This document shows positions 10,930-22,872 of a stretch of 64,000 nt of DNA, in pieces (the first letter of the stretch is position 1; the number at the start of each line of letters is the position of its first letter). The translations under genes and the position numbers were made by a program. The stretch is from Coriaria nepalensis (lineage: Eukaryota; Streptophyta; Magnoliopsida; Cucurbitales; Coriariaceae), in NCBI GenBank assembly GCA_027186245.1, contig CP114481.1, positions 55,002,569 through 55,066,568 of the forward strand. The letters are read 5' to 3'. Under the pieces are notes generated by a model. It made no database searches and had not been told where the DNA came from. It saw nothing but the letters and a program-made list of their open reading frames with translations.

Positions 10930-13900
10930 TTATCCCTCCATGAAAAAATCTACCCACCTCAAAAGGGAAAAGGAAAAACCTTTAAGGCCCTTGGCAATGC
11001 ACCAAAATCAAAATTTCCCTGCAGATAAGGAACGCCTACCAAATGTAAATGATAAAAATGAGAGGGGAAAAAACCCATGAAATTGATGATCAGCCTGAAA
11101 AAAAAAAAACCTATGAGGTAGAACATGGATCAAAATTCACAGTCCACACACCTTTTAAGCCTGATCTTCAATAAAACAATAATCTATGATTTCCTATGCA
11201 GCAGAGAGAGAAAGATAAATTGATAAAGCAATTGCTACAAATTAAGGGTAAAAAACAATTCCAACTAACACAATGGCCAAATGGGGATTATTAAAATAAA
11301 GTTGCCTGATTTTTTAAATTCTAATAGAATATGAATAAACTGCTTACATGCTCAGAGGATTCTTTGAAATCGAGGAGGCGGCAGATCGAAACATTCATGG
11401 AAATTGAAGAAAACAGTAGCTCTTTCTGGTCTCTCTCTCTCGCCCGGCAGCAAGAGAAGCAAGCAGTAGAGCGAAAATAAGTAATTAAACAAGCGATCAA
11501 ATGATATATTCAACTTACAAAAAGGGGAATTTTTTTTAGAAGATTGAACAAGGCATTATAAGGAGGTGGAAGCAGGAAAAAGGAACCAAAAAAATAATAA
11601 TAATAACAAAACAAAAACAAAAAATTAGATCCTCGATATTCGTGAATGAATGGCCCGAGAAACGAGATTTCTAGTGTAACAAAAGTGTTTGTGTTCTGTA
11701 CTCTCTCTCTAAATTTCACCTTATATTCTCACTCCAGAACTTCTATTCTCTCCCGTATTTCTCCTGTATTCTTCTTTTCTTTTATGGTCGTCACACGCCG
11801 TAGAGACCACCTTTTAGCGAGACACCAATTTTGAATTTTCCAGATTTGATGTTAGAGCTTAAGTGCAAAGCTCCTTCTTTTTCTTTTCCTTCATCTCTTC
11901 TTCATCTATCTATATCTACATCTATATACTCGTAATACGGATTTCTATGGTAAGAAAACATTTCAATCTCGGGAATCTTTTACGAAACTAACCTCGTAGT
12001 ATGGTTGAATTACGCTACCTCGAGGCTAAAATCGACTGATGAAGAGGGTGTAGTGCGTAAGCTTTTGTTTTCTGACATCTGTACTGTACAACGAGGCATG
12101 GGTTTGCCCATCAATCTACACTCGAATCACTTTTCATAAAAAAATGGGACCCATTCATTAAATACATTAAAAACTCCTAAAATGGGACCCATTCTATGTT
12201 CTTCTATGTTTTACTCTACATGGGCCATGTTTGATCCTAAGAATTTTGGACAACATAATTCATAGCTGACAAAAGAAAGACAATCTCACAGGGACATGGT
12301 AAAGACAAGAAAGACAACATAATTCATAGCTGCACCTTTTTTTATAGTTAAGTCATAATTAAGGATTAGTAAATTAATTAGTATGAATTAGGTAAAATAG
12401 TTAACTTAATAGGGTTTAGGTCTCCCAAAAAGCCATACAAGCTCTTGAAAAAGTCTATAAAGCAAACCTTTCCTTGTGTTCCCGACTAAACAAACCCCAA
12501 TCACCATCAGTCAATCCCTTTCATTGTTATTAGATCCCCTTTGCCACCATTATTATTAGGTAGTTAAATTAGGTATCTATGAAATCATGCTAATTTGACG
12601 GAATCTATGATTTGATCTTAAGATTATAAAAATTATGTAATAATTTATCGTCTTATATTTACTGTTTTGCAACATGTTATTTTATAATGTATATCGTCTT
12701 ATATGATAAATTGAATTTAAAAAAAAAAAAAAAACCCTTTTGAATAGGGTTGATAATTAAATAGTTAAACGATGCATTAGCTAGTCTTAATCCCTCAGAA
12801 TAAACCAAAAAGCAAAGAAGAATTAGATTGTAAACAGGAGATCGACCATAATGATGGCTAAACATAAAACATAAGTATAATTATAATCGATCCCAAACAG
12901 TAACTACAAGAGTTAAGAAAAGTAACTTCAAGTTAAGACAATGAAAAGTGAAAATTCTTCAATATCATGCATGAACCTTTTTACTTTCACTAACCCAACA
13001 GCCAGGGAGACATGCAGCTTAAAATATTTCACCTTAAATTTAGACCATTTTTTCTCTTTTTAGCGTTGATTAAGGAGATCATCATTCATACACTAATAAA
13101 AAAGAAAAAGTGGTAAAACTCTTAACATAGAGTTGATGTAAAATTAGCGCATATAATTCTTCGGGTTGGTAGCTAGGTACCTATAACTATAGTCTATAAA
13201 CTAGGGATCATATAATATTATTAAATATAGGTAAACACATATATATAGTAAATTCTAAGAGAGTAACCCTAGATAATTAACGTCATGATTCTGATATTGC
13301 CCAGAAATAATATATAGTAAATGATGCTAATTAATTCGATTCAATGAACATAGACCAAAAGAGTTAATCATGTTTTGGTCTGATTATAATTAATATTATA
13401 TAATTGCAGCGTCTAAGAAAGATGGCATGAAATTTCTATATTTGGGAAATCGTGTTTACTTATTTATTTTTATTCTTCTTTATTTTGTTGGTCAAATGAG
13501 AATTTAAAAGCGTTTGGTTAAACAGCAAACTGATTTGAGTAGTTGACTGTCTTCCAACTTCCACAAACGCATGTAGCTGGACCAAGTTGACTTTACAAAT
13601 GGCAAACAATCGGATCATCCAACCAAAATCTGTGGATAAAAGAGTAATTTCCAATCTAGCAAAAAAGTACCCCAAAAAAAAAATATATATATATATATAT
13701 GTATGTATACGTATTAGATAAGCATAATGTTGGACCTACAGGCTGTGGTGGAGCGGTGGGTCTCCCTGATTGTTGCCTTTCACTGCAGACTGTTTATTTG
13801 CATGGAAACCCACTACCCACCTTGTGTCTCTTAAGTTACAAGTATGGGCCTTTTTCCACTTCCTTTCTTCTCCTCCAGAACTTATCTAGATTTCACAATT

Positions 13901-14726
13901 TTCTCGTTTCAATTTGGCATCGGAATATTGAAATTCTGATAAGGTATCTCAAATAATTCAAATACTAACAGAATCCTGATCAATTCTGGAATCTACACAC
14001 GTAAAAGACAAGACATCATGTAACTGTAATCATCTACACAAATTTTTCGATCTGTATCAACTCAAACGAGATCTGAAATATTTCTGATGAGGAAGATCTG
14101 AGTAATATATGCATATACACTAACACAAGCCAGTGCATGATGGATCTTTTGGCAGTTAATAAGGACCACCAATGTGTTTTATGAAAACGATCAAAATCGA
14201 ACGGGCAACAGCCCCCAGCTAGCTTCTTAACAATGGTGGACCACCCTAGGGGCCTAGCTAGGAGTAGTGGGTTTTCATATTTATTTAACAAATATAATGA
14301 TCTATGTTGTTCACTGTGTTTGATATATGGGGGGTGTGCCCAGTAGGGTGGTCCTAAGATCTGGACCCACTCACTGCCTCTTACAAGCTCTGCCCTCTGA
14401 GCCTTAATTTGTACAATTTAGTATTACCATCAATATCATCCCCGGACTTCTACTTCATTGTCAACCCCTACTACCCACAATAATTACATTGCAGCAACCC
14501 ATTGGGACCGTCTCACTTTTCCAACATAAGAACTGGAAGAAAATTGGGGGGAAGAAGGGAGATCATAGAAAAGAGAAGTAGGTTATTATCTTAGCTTCCC
14601 ATTGATACCAGGCCCAAACCCATTTCCTGTTTTGAATCTCTCTCCTTTCAATGGAGGATTTGTATACTTCATGTAAGCTTAAAGCAATGTGGGGTTTGAT
14701 AATGATAGTCATGATTGTACAAAAGA
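10930..14726. other. Intergenic region with the WD40 gene 5' leader; no further gene seen
   Basis: The first 0.5-0.9 kb should contain the 5' UTR and promoter of the WD40 gene; pyrimidine-rich and GA-rich runs near 11430 and 11700 are typical leader sequence. The remainder is AT-rich with short duplications near 12120-12340. No open frame here has a recognisable domain. Confidence 0.45.
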
Positions 14727-16798
14727 TTAGACAAAATGCTCAGTTGGGTATTCATGTTCATACCCATTGTAGTCATAATACAATCTTTCTCCTTTTGATA
14801 TATCTCTGTTTGCAACCAGTAATACCCTGCTCTCACCATTTACATCATACCTTACACATTTCAGGTTTTGCTTCTTTTTTCCATCCCTGCACCAAAAGAC
14901 ATAACAAACGCCATTATTTAGTATAGCAAAGGATTAAACTTGCTTGAGATTATAACTCATAGTCAGAATATGATAAAGATGTGACAGGCTCATTCTTTCA
15001 ATTTCACTTCTTTAACAGCAAAACAGTTCTCTAACAAATAGACATTCTCAACTTAATGAAAAAGAAAGATGCAATAGGGAAGAACTTACGGGGTATGGTT
15101 GTTAATGCCGTTAATGAAGCGGGCAATATTGCTCCGCTTGTCAGGACAAATGACAAGGCTTTTTGAAGGACTGGAAGCAGAAAGTAAAGTCATCATGCTA
15201 TCTCCATCGTAGTTTTCACGACTCTTCAAGTAATCAACATCACCAGTATATTCTGTGATGATTGTCCAGTCCTTTATAAATCTATCAGCTTCAACGGTGA
15301 ACCTGAGGGAATATAACAAAAAACATAGAGGGGATAAGAAACAAACTAATCAGAGATTTTGGCAGTGGTGGGGGGGGGGGGGGGGGGATGCTTACCCTTC
15401 TTTCGGATCAAAAACCACCATAAGCGGTGGCCACTCGCCTCTCTCCATCATGCTTTGGCACAAACTTAAGGTTTCAGTATCCTCCTTCGAGAGTACCTAT
15501 AAGTAAAGTACTGCACAACATTACTAAATCTCTAGCAAGAAATACGTAAAAGACTTCCATATAACTAAAAGAAACTAATCATTTGAGCCTTTTAAAGCCA
15601 TAGTTTTGAAATTTCACCTGCATCCCTCCCTTCTCAAGAGCTGCACGATTAGCAGACCTAGGAGCCAGGCTAGAAATGTAAGTGAGCTTGTTACTGAATT
15701 CTGTTCCAGTAGCCATCAAGGCAGTAGCTAATGATGCCATCTGTTCCAATCTTCTAGTGGGGTCTTCAATTGGTTTAAAGGGCAACAATTTCCTTTTCTT
15801 TTTTGACACAAGAAAGCTACCACTACGCCTCCGTCTCTTTCTGTTATCTGAAGAACCATGATTGAATGGAATAAATTCCTGGTAACTGCAGAACAATAAA
15901 GAAGCGGAATCGAAATCAGAAACAAAATTGAGTTTTTACCTTGACTTAGTGTGTTGGTTGAATCAGAAGACCTTTTGATGTGAAAGAAATCAATTATTTT
16001 GGTTTGAACAAGAGGGAAAGCTGTATTATAACAGAGAATCAAAGTTAGTGACTACTTCTGAGAAAAACGAGGGGAAAAAATGAAATCACAACTACTGAAA
16101 GAAGCAAAATTGTATAGCTGAAATCAGAAGCAAAAATGAAATTACAAATTAAAACTCCCCAGCATCGACAATTTGTCCAATTCATTTCCTCTGTTTTCTC
16201 AGCTACCAAGCAGAACCTATAAACTGATTAAAGTATATTGACTACTGTTTGAATCGGCAAACTAAACAATCAAATTAACAAAAAATTCCACCCCCTTCTC
16301 ACCATAAAAATGTACATCAAACATATCATTTTCGTCCTCAACAATAAGTATAAACTATAACACCATCGATCTTACCATCCAAATCCAAACACGTACCGTG
16401 CAATTATAAGTATTTTGAAAAAAAAAGAACCCAGAAATAAAAAACATTCAACCAACGGATATGTATTCTAAAATGACCAGATCCCTAAAAATGAGCTGAG
16501 AAACAAACATACATTTCAACTTTTTTTGGTTGGAACAAGAAGGGCAAAACCAGGAGCCTTTAGGCACAGACACGAGGATAGGCCTGAGACAGAACAGGTG
16601 GTAACCTCGATCACATTTGTCGCAAAGAAGAAGCTCCGCCGGAGAATCTCCAGATCCGCACTCCTTGCAGCAAGCGTCGCCGTATTCCTGCTCATCTTCT
16701 TCTGACTCGTCACTGAAATGAAAGCGAAAATCACGAGATTCCGGTTTCGGAGCTTGCGTTCTCCGTCTCAGTGTCGCCGTTCTACTTCTCGAAGCCAT
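14727..16798 (-). CDS. ATXR6: Histone H3K27 monomethyltransferase ATXR6 (PHD + PIP + SET)
   Basis: Six coding exons: 16798-16513, 16020-15940, 15847-15618, 15496-15396, 15302-15090 and 14886-14727. They give 356 codons plus stop, and Arabidopsis ATXR6 is about 350. A PHD finger lies at about residues 39-92 (CKECGSGDSPAELLLCDKCD, then GYHLFCLRPIL and WFCPSC). The PCNA-interacting box QTKIIDFF is at about 101-108. A basic patch (RKRRRR, SKKKRK) follows, then the SET region with FTVEADRFIKDWTIITEYTG, RSNIARFINGINNH and the catalytic-site YYDYNGYEHEYPTEHFV end. The enzyme deposits H3K27me1 on replication-coupled H3.1 and restrains re-replication of heterochromatin. Exon 3 must begin at 15847: the more obvious acceptor near 15887 would shift the frame. 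The start is the ATG ahead of MASRSR. Its promoter carries E2F-type sites. Confidence 0.95.
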
Positions 16799-16860
16799 TG
16801 AAATGAGAAAGCAATAGAGAATGTGAGAGATAGAGAGAGAGGTATTTGTAACGGAAGAGG

Positions 16861-16902
16861 TTTCGCGCGCAAATTTCTTTCGCGGGAAAATTAATTTGGC
16901 GC
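16861..16902. promoter_or_regulatory. Cluster of three E2F-type sites in a bidirectional promoter
   Basis: Three matches to the E2F consensus TTTSSCGC lie 63-104 bp upstream of the ATXR6 ATG: TTTCGCGC at 16861-16868, TTTCCCGC (minus strand) at 16889-16882 and TTTGGCGC at 16895-16902. The middle one sits in a near-palindrome TTTCGCGGGAAA at 16878-16889. ATXR6 is a known E2F-controlled, S-phase gene in Arabidopsis, so this fits. The same 278-bp gap is the promoter of the divergent exonuclease gene. Confidence 0.8.
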
Positions 16903-17076
16903 TACTGTGCTTAAAACGGGCCGGCCTAAATTGGGCCATATGATCTTACGTCGACAGCAATAAATATTTAAGGCTAGGCCCGTTACTAGGATGGGCTTCA
17001 CGGGAAAATGTTAAAGCCCAATGTATCTAGTCCCGGGAAAACTACCGATTAAATTGAGGGAAAGCAAAATTGAGGA

Positions 17077-20000
17077 ATGTTGTTGCTAAAAGCTTTATCA
17101 ATGAATCCCATAAATCGGAAGCCGCTTGAAATTCACCTCGTTTCATCAACTGAGTCGTCCGAGTTCGCCTACCTGATTCGGACTTTGACTCGGGCCTCAG
17201 TCATCGGACTTGATGCCGAGTGGAAGCCTACCCGGTCACAGAATCAGCAGTCCTTCCCCACCGTCGCGCTCCTCCAAATTGCTTGTCAGCTCGATTCTGA
17301 ACTCCGATATAACTCGGATGAGTTGACTGAGTCGGTGGTCTTCCTGCTTGACCTGCTTTCAATCCCTCTTTCTTCAATCTGGGATTTGTTGAGAGACGTG
17401 TTCAGTTCGCCGGATGTTTTGAAGCTCGGTTTTCGATTCAAGCAGGATTTGGTTTACTTGTCCTCCACTTTCTGCTCGCAAGGATGTGATCTTGGATTTG
17501 ATAAGGTAAGAGCTTAATTTTCTTCTTAATTTTCCCCTTAGCATTTCGATATTTGTACAATTTTGTGTTCCTTTATATTTTTTACGAAGTTCTAGTATTT
17601 GTCATAAGCAATGCACCAACAAAGCTCTTGGATTTTATCTTTCTCAGCGTCCAAACAGAGTACTTTTACTTGGTGAAATTCTCGAATAGAAAAGTTGTTG
17701 ATAGAAAACAATAATTTGTGGTCACTTGTTCAAGAATTAAAAAATATGATTCTTGTATCCATACACTTTCTAAGTCATTTAATCATAGTTGGTTGTTGTT
17801 ATCGTGGATTTTTCTGTAATTTCAGTGCTCCAACATTCTTGAATCGTAAGGGTTACTTGCATTAGTTGGTTACTTTTGTTAATTATTTGGGCTTGAATAG
17901 ATAGACCTATTGTTCTTTTTTTTTTTACCCTGCTTTTGAAAAAGGAAACAATTGTATCATATAGATAGAGCCTTTCATCGATATTACAAGCGTATACAAT
18001 CATCTACAACACAATCTAAATGGAAGGAAGATACATAAGCAAATTCAGAGTCTCGCAACAATCTGTGGAGAACTCCTGGGAATTTCTCTTTCAAAGGTTT
18101 GGTTCCTCCTATTCTATATTGCTGTTGGTTATTTTGTAGTCTTAACATTGAACTGATAATGTGAGGACAGTTATGTCTGATTGTCAAATAGGCTAAATTA
18201 TAGGATTGATATTATTTTATTATGACTCTTCCTCGTGCCTATTAGATTTTAATTTCAATTTATATATTCTTTAGGAGCTTCAATGTAGTGACTGGTCACT
18301 CCGCCCTCTTACAGAAGAACAGATAACATATGCAGCTATGGATGCACACTGCTTGCTTGAAATATATAACGTTTTCTCCTCCAAGGTTGTTAAAGAAGGT
18401 CTGTGAAATCTTGAAATTTATAAATTTCTTTTAGAACTTCCTTGTGGGAAACTTAGCTTAGCAGAAAAGTTATCCGTACAGCAATTCAATAATATCTTCA
18501 TAGTAGTATTATAAATTGCAATACCTGTTTTTTTTATTGTTCTATGTGATCCTTAATTTTGAGAATGATAATAGTCTGTTTTCCTTGAGTTGTGAATACT
18601 TGGTGTCATTCTGAGAATTGATTGTTCATCTATACCAAAGTTTTAGTCCAAACTCATCGAACAATTAATTGCAGGGAAGTTGTTTCATGATTTTGCTGAA
18701 CTGCCATCATCAGAAAAGAATCTCGGGTTAAAAGAAATCCTGGAAGAGCAAGAAATGAGCGAGAGAATTTTCAGGATTCAAATTTCTGAAGCTTTAGATA
18801 TAGTCCGAGCCATTGCCTCTGATTTTCCCCAAAGTATATCTACAGTGAAGAGATCGTTTTCACCGTCATCTTGTATAAATACCTTACCCATGGATGAACG
18901 TCTCTTGAAGATTGTAAACAGATATGGTGAAAAAATTGTATTGAAGGAGTCCGACAGGTATCCCAAAACTTCTAGAAGAAGAGGAAAGAGATCATCTTCA
19001 AAGAGAGTTATTCGCCAAGAAAACCGATTAGAAAATATTGATGAATGGCAAGGGCCATCACCATGGGATTCATCCTTGGGAGGTGATGGATGCCCTAAAT
19101 TTCTATGTGATGTGATGGTAAGTATTTAATTGTTTAAACTTTTGCATAGCTGCATTTTCTTTTGCCATTGAAAAATTATTCTATGGTTAAGGATGCATTT
19201 TGAAACCAATTAAACTCCTGTTTGGGTCTCAAACTTAGGCATCCAAATCTCCAACTTGTACAGACAACTGTCCAACTCAAAGATCCAGTTTACATGACAG
19301 TCTTACAGAAATACTCGTTTGCGTAAAAATCTCTAGTTCCAAAAGCACACTAGGAATCCTTTTTCCATGTGTTTTGGATTTGTAAGGTATGTATTATTTT
19401 GTTAGTACAAGGCTAATGGATGAAAAATTTCCACTCAGGTTGAGGGCTTGGCGAAACATTTACGTTGTGTTGGGATAGATGCTGCAATACCATTTTCCAA
19501 AAAGCCAGATACCAGGTGACTATAAATCTATAGTTCGATTTCCTGATGCTCTGTCTTTAGTCTGCAGATTCTGGAATATTCCGTCATGTCAAGGTCATTT
19601 AAATATTTTCCGCAGGGAGTTAATTGATCAAGCAAGCAAGGAGAAGAGGGTCCTCTTGACCCGAGATGCCAAGCTATTGAGACATGAGTATCTACTAAGA
19701 AATCAAATATATAGAGTGAAGAGTCTTCTAAAAAATGAACAGTTAGTCGAGGTAAATGTGAAGCATTAAAGGAGGCTAAGAATGTAAAATCTACTAAAAC
19801 ATACCTGCATTTTTTAATGTTGATTAAAATTTGAATCTGATCTTAAAATCAACATTGATTAATGGGTTGTAGTGGTTCAGACTTTTATAGAAGCTAAAGA
19901 TTTTCAAGTAGTATTGCAGGTGATTGAAACATTCCAACTGGAAATTAATGAGGATCAGCTGATGTCAAGATGCACCAAATGCAATGGAAAGTTCATTCAA

Positions 20001-20555
20001 AAGCCCCTGTCAACTGAAGAGGCTATAGTGGCGGCAAAGGGTTTCCAGAAAATCCCTAATTGTTTATTTGACAAGAATCTAGAATTTTGGCAGTGCATGG
20101 ATTGTCATCAACTTTACTGGGAGGTACATAGCTTTGAATCATCTAATTTTTTCTTCACATCTTTTCCCTTTTTGAGTTGAGCATCTCCTCTTCCAACTTA
20201 GCTTTTTTATGGAATAGATCCACTCTTTTTTAGCATAATCAATTACATTACCTAAATTTGACATTTTTTTACTTCATGGTCATGTTAAATACTTTCTATT
20301 TGGAACTTTCTTAGGGAAAAGAAAAAGAAAAAGAAAAAAGAAATAAAGAAATAAATCTATAAAGTTTTGTCTGTCTGAACTTTTGTTATAAAAATGAGGC
20401 ATGAAAGGGATGAAAAAGTAATGGTTTGGTTACTTATTGACTTTTAGTGCTAGCTTGAGCATGCCTGTTTGTAGTAATGTCTACCTCAATTCTTACAGGG
20501 AACCCAATATCACAATGCAGTCCAGAAGTTCATAGACGTTTGCAAGTTGAACTGA
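17077..20555 (+). CDS. MUT-7-like 3'-5' exonuclease with Mut7-C RNase domain
   Basis: Eight coding exons: 17077-17505, 17965-18096, 18275-18398, 18675-19117, 19439-19515, 19616-19751, 19920-20123 and 20499-20555, giving 533 codons plus stop. The first 240 residues form a DEDDy exonuclease. VIGLDAEWKP supplies the first Asp and Glu, GFRFKQDLVYL the second Asp, and YAAMDAHCL the Tyr and last Asp. Exon 2 (IEPFIDITSVYNHLQ) is short and easy to miss. A basic linker (RRRGKRSSSKR) follows. The C-terminal third, from KFLCDVM on, matches the Mut7-C nuclease domain (VEGLAKHLRCVGIDA, RVLLTRDAKLL) and ends in a zinc ribbon (CTKCNGKF, CMDCHQLYW). Family members degrade RNA 3' ends or act in small-RNA pathways; the plant role is not established. 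A second ATG at 17101 is a possible alternative start. Confidence 0.93.
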
Positions 20556-21599
20556 GTACGTGTATTTAATAAATCTATTATAAAAAAAAAAGAAGCCCTT
20601 TCATAATCATTTGTGCACTTGCAAGTTGAACTGAGTACTTGATGCTGTGTATTCAAGTAAGTAAATGCTTTCATTCGTTATTTGTTAATTTGAAAACTGA
20701 TCTTCCTTCCTTTTCAAGTGTTCTTTGGTTTCTTTTATTATGCTTTATTTTGTTTCTGGGCAAGGAATTGCATTTCATGGCCCCGCAAAGGGTAACAAAG
20801 ATACCATCTAAACCCTTAGATTAGGGTTTTTGCTTTTTGAGTCTTTTTGGCCTTAGATTAGGGACACATGTGCCTGAATTGGACCCAGATTGGCGCCTTT
20901 TTCTCTTCTTCCTGTTTTTTTTTGGGTAATCCACTTCTCAATTCTTGGAATTAAATATAAACTTTATCCAAAATAAAGAAATAATAGTAAATATCAGCAA
21001 ATAGTGTTAGCTAATAATACAAACGGCAATTTTGATAGGAAATTAGGAAATCGATTTGGATTTAAAATGATAAAGCCATTGAATTTAATGTTTCTTTTTG
21101 CTGTATTATTATCAAAGAACAACAAAAATCCTTCCAACCTCAATGCTTGAACATTAGGTAGTATCTCTATTATATTGTTTTTAAGAGTTTCGTTCTGGGT
21201 CCTACTTGTTAATTCAATTTAGTGGTAGGACCTACTGTTTTTTTGAGGTAGCCTACAAATTCTTAATTCTTGTGTAGCTTGTAAGGATTACAAAAATACA
21301 AAGTATGAAAAGCAGAATTGCATTCCTCCTTGGTTGAATTCATGTGCCTTCCTTCTTCTTTTTGTCAAAATGGAAGATTTGCTATTCAGATTTGTTCACT
21401 TAATGGTCGCTTCCTTTTCTTGATAAATATTTGTTTATTACTATATGGATATGTTCGGTGACTGGGTGTCAAATAAAATTCTATCATAATTATTATGAAA
21501 TTTCAATTTCACACACTAAACCATATCCATATAAAAAGTATTCAAACTTATCATTGTTTTTGTTTGAAGAGATATCTTGATCTAGGTTGAGGTCAGATG

Positions 21600-21715
21600 G
21601 AGGATTTCAGTCCAAGTTTGGAATGAAATCTCGATCCAAGCTATGAACGAGATCTTGGTCCAAGTCAATGGACCGAGATTTTGGTCCAGGCCTAGATTGA
21701 AATTCTTAGTCTAGC
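21600..21715 (+). repeat. Degenerate tandem repeat, period about 25-35 bp
   Basis: About five units share the core GATCTTGGTCCAAG (variants GATTTCAGTCCAAG, AATCTCGATCCAAG, GATTTTGGTCCAGG, AATTCTTAGTCTAG), with spacers ending in GA or CGA. I see no open frame spanning them. Confidence 0.6.
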
Positions 21716-22841
21716 ATGAAAAAAAAAACGGAAGTGTGAAAGGGACAAACAATTGATCGTAATTTGAAGAGGAGCCATGATAGGCGGTTTGATGAAGGGT
21801 TAGGTTCGAGGAGGAGCAACCGATTGAAGAACAACCAAGATCCCAATCTCGTTTCAATGGCAGAGGAGGAAGGAGAGAGGTTAAGATCGCGGATGAGAGA
21901 GAAAGAGATGTTAAGATCACGGAGTTCGTGTTTTCGAAATGATAAGTACAGAGAGAAAAAATAAAATAAAAAAAAATAATAAGAAAAAAAAAAAAATTTA
22001 AAATTTTAAATTTGGGAAAGGATGATCAGTTGGTCAATTTTATAAAACTTAATTTATCTACTAATAAAATAAGAATTAAAATAAAATCAATCGCTCAAAT
22101 TATCTTTTTTTTTGCCAAAAACATGTACACCAAAATTTCATTGTGCTTTTAACCCCGCCTTTGTCAAAAAGATATCCCCATGAAATCTAAAGAGTGGGGT
22201 CCTTATTATATGATTTGACCCCACTACTACTACACCTATTACTTTATAATCAATCAATTTTTTCTCTCTCTCTGTGTTAAAAAATAAAGAGAAAATTGGT
22301 TCATCATTTATCCTATAAATTAATTTAACGACTCCAGAGGAGCCAGATCGAGAATGGAGAAATGCGGAGGCTTGGCTCATCAGTGGCTGACGTGCCATGA
22401 ACCTGTAAACGCTGGTATCCACGTGACGTTTGACCGAGACTTGTGAGTCAGATAATCAAACGGCTGACCATCGTCCGGATCTCACGTGGGCACGCCTTGA
22501 TTGACTTGATTGGGCCCCATCTCGCTCTATAACGAAAGTATTCTAACGTATGGCGTCATCTTTGCATACGTGTCGATTGTATACGACCCTCTCATGGTTT
22601 TGGTTACAGGCTTACAGTAGGTCTTCCACATCTCTGCCATGTTCCGACCGGTTAGTCTGGTTTCGCGCAGAGCTTTAGTTTGGCTTAGAGTTTTGAGCCA
22701 CCAACGCCGCCGCCATTTATTCTTTAAATACGCATTTTATGTTTAAAAGTTTTTTTATTAAATATTTGAGAATAAATTTAGATAAAAATTATTTTATAAT
22801 TTTATAATATTTAATTTTATTATCTTTATTATTTTCTCCTT

Positions 22842-22842
<1 letters not shown>

Positions 22843-22868
<26 letters not shown>
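22843..22868. repeat. (AT)n microsatellite
   Basis: Uninterrupted alternating AT of about 26 bp in AT-rich intergenic DNA. Confidence 0.9.

Positions 22869-22872
<4 letters not shown>

Noticed and set aside
13460..13956. Two open frames (13460-13675 minus, 13699-13956 plus)
   Set aside because: No family resemblance and no splice context.
15728..16042. Open frame continuing straight through the second ATXR6 intron
   Set aside because: It loses the basic patch and SET frame; splicing 15940 to 15847 restores the family sequence exactly.
16799..16939. N-terminal extension of ATXR6 to an upstream ATG at 16939
   Set aside because: The extension covers the E2F sites and promoter and reads as random sequence; the family starts close to the MASRSR Met.
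21764..21964. 66-codon Arg/Glu-rich open frame
   Set aside because: Too short, low complexity, no splice or promoter context; may be a fragment but unsupported.
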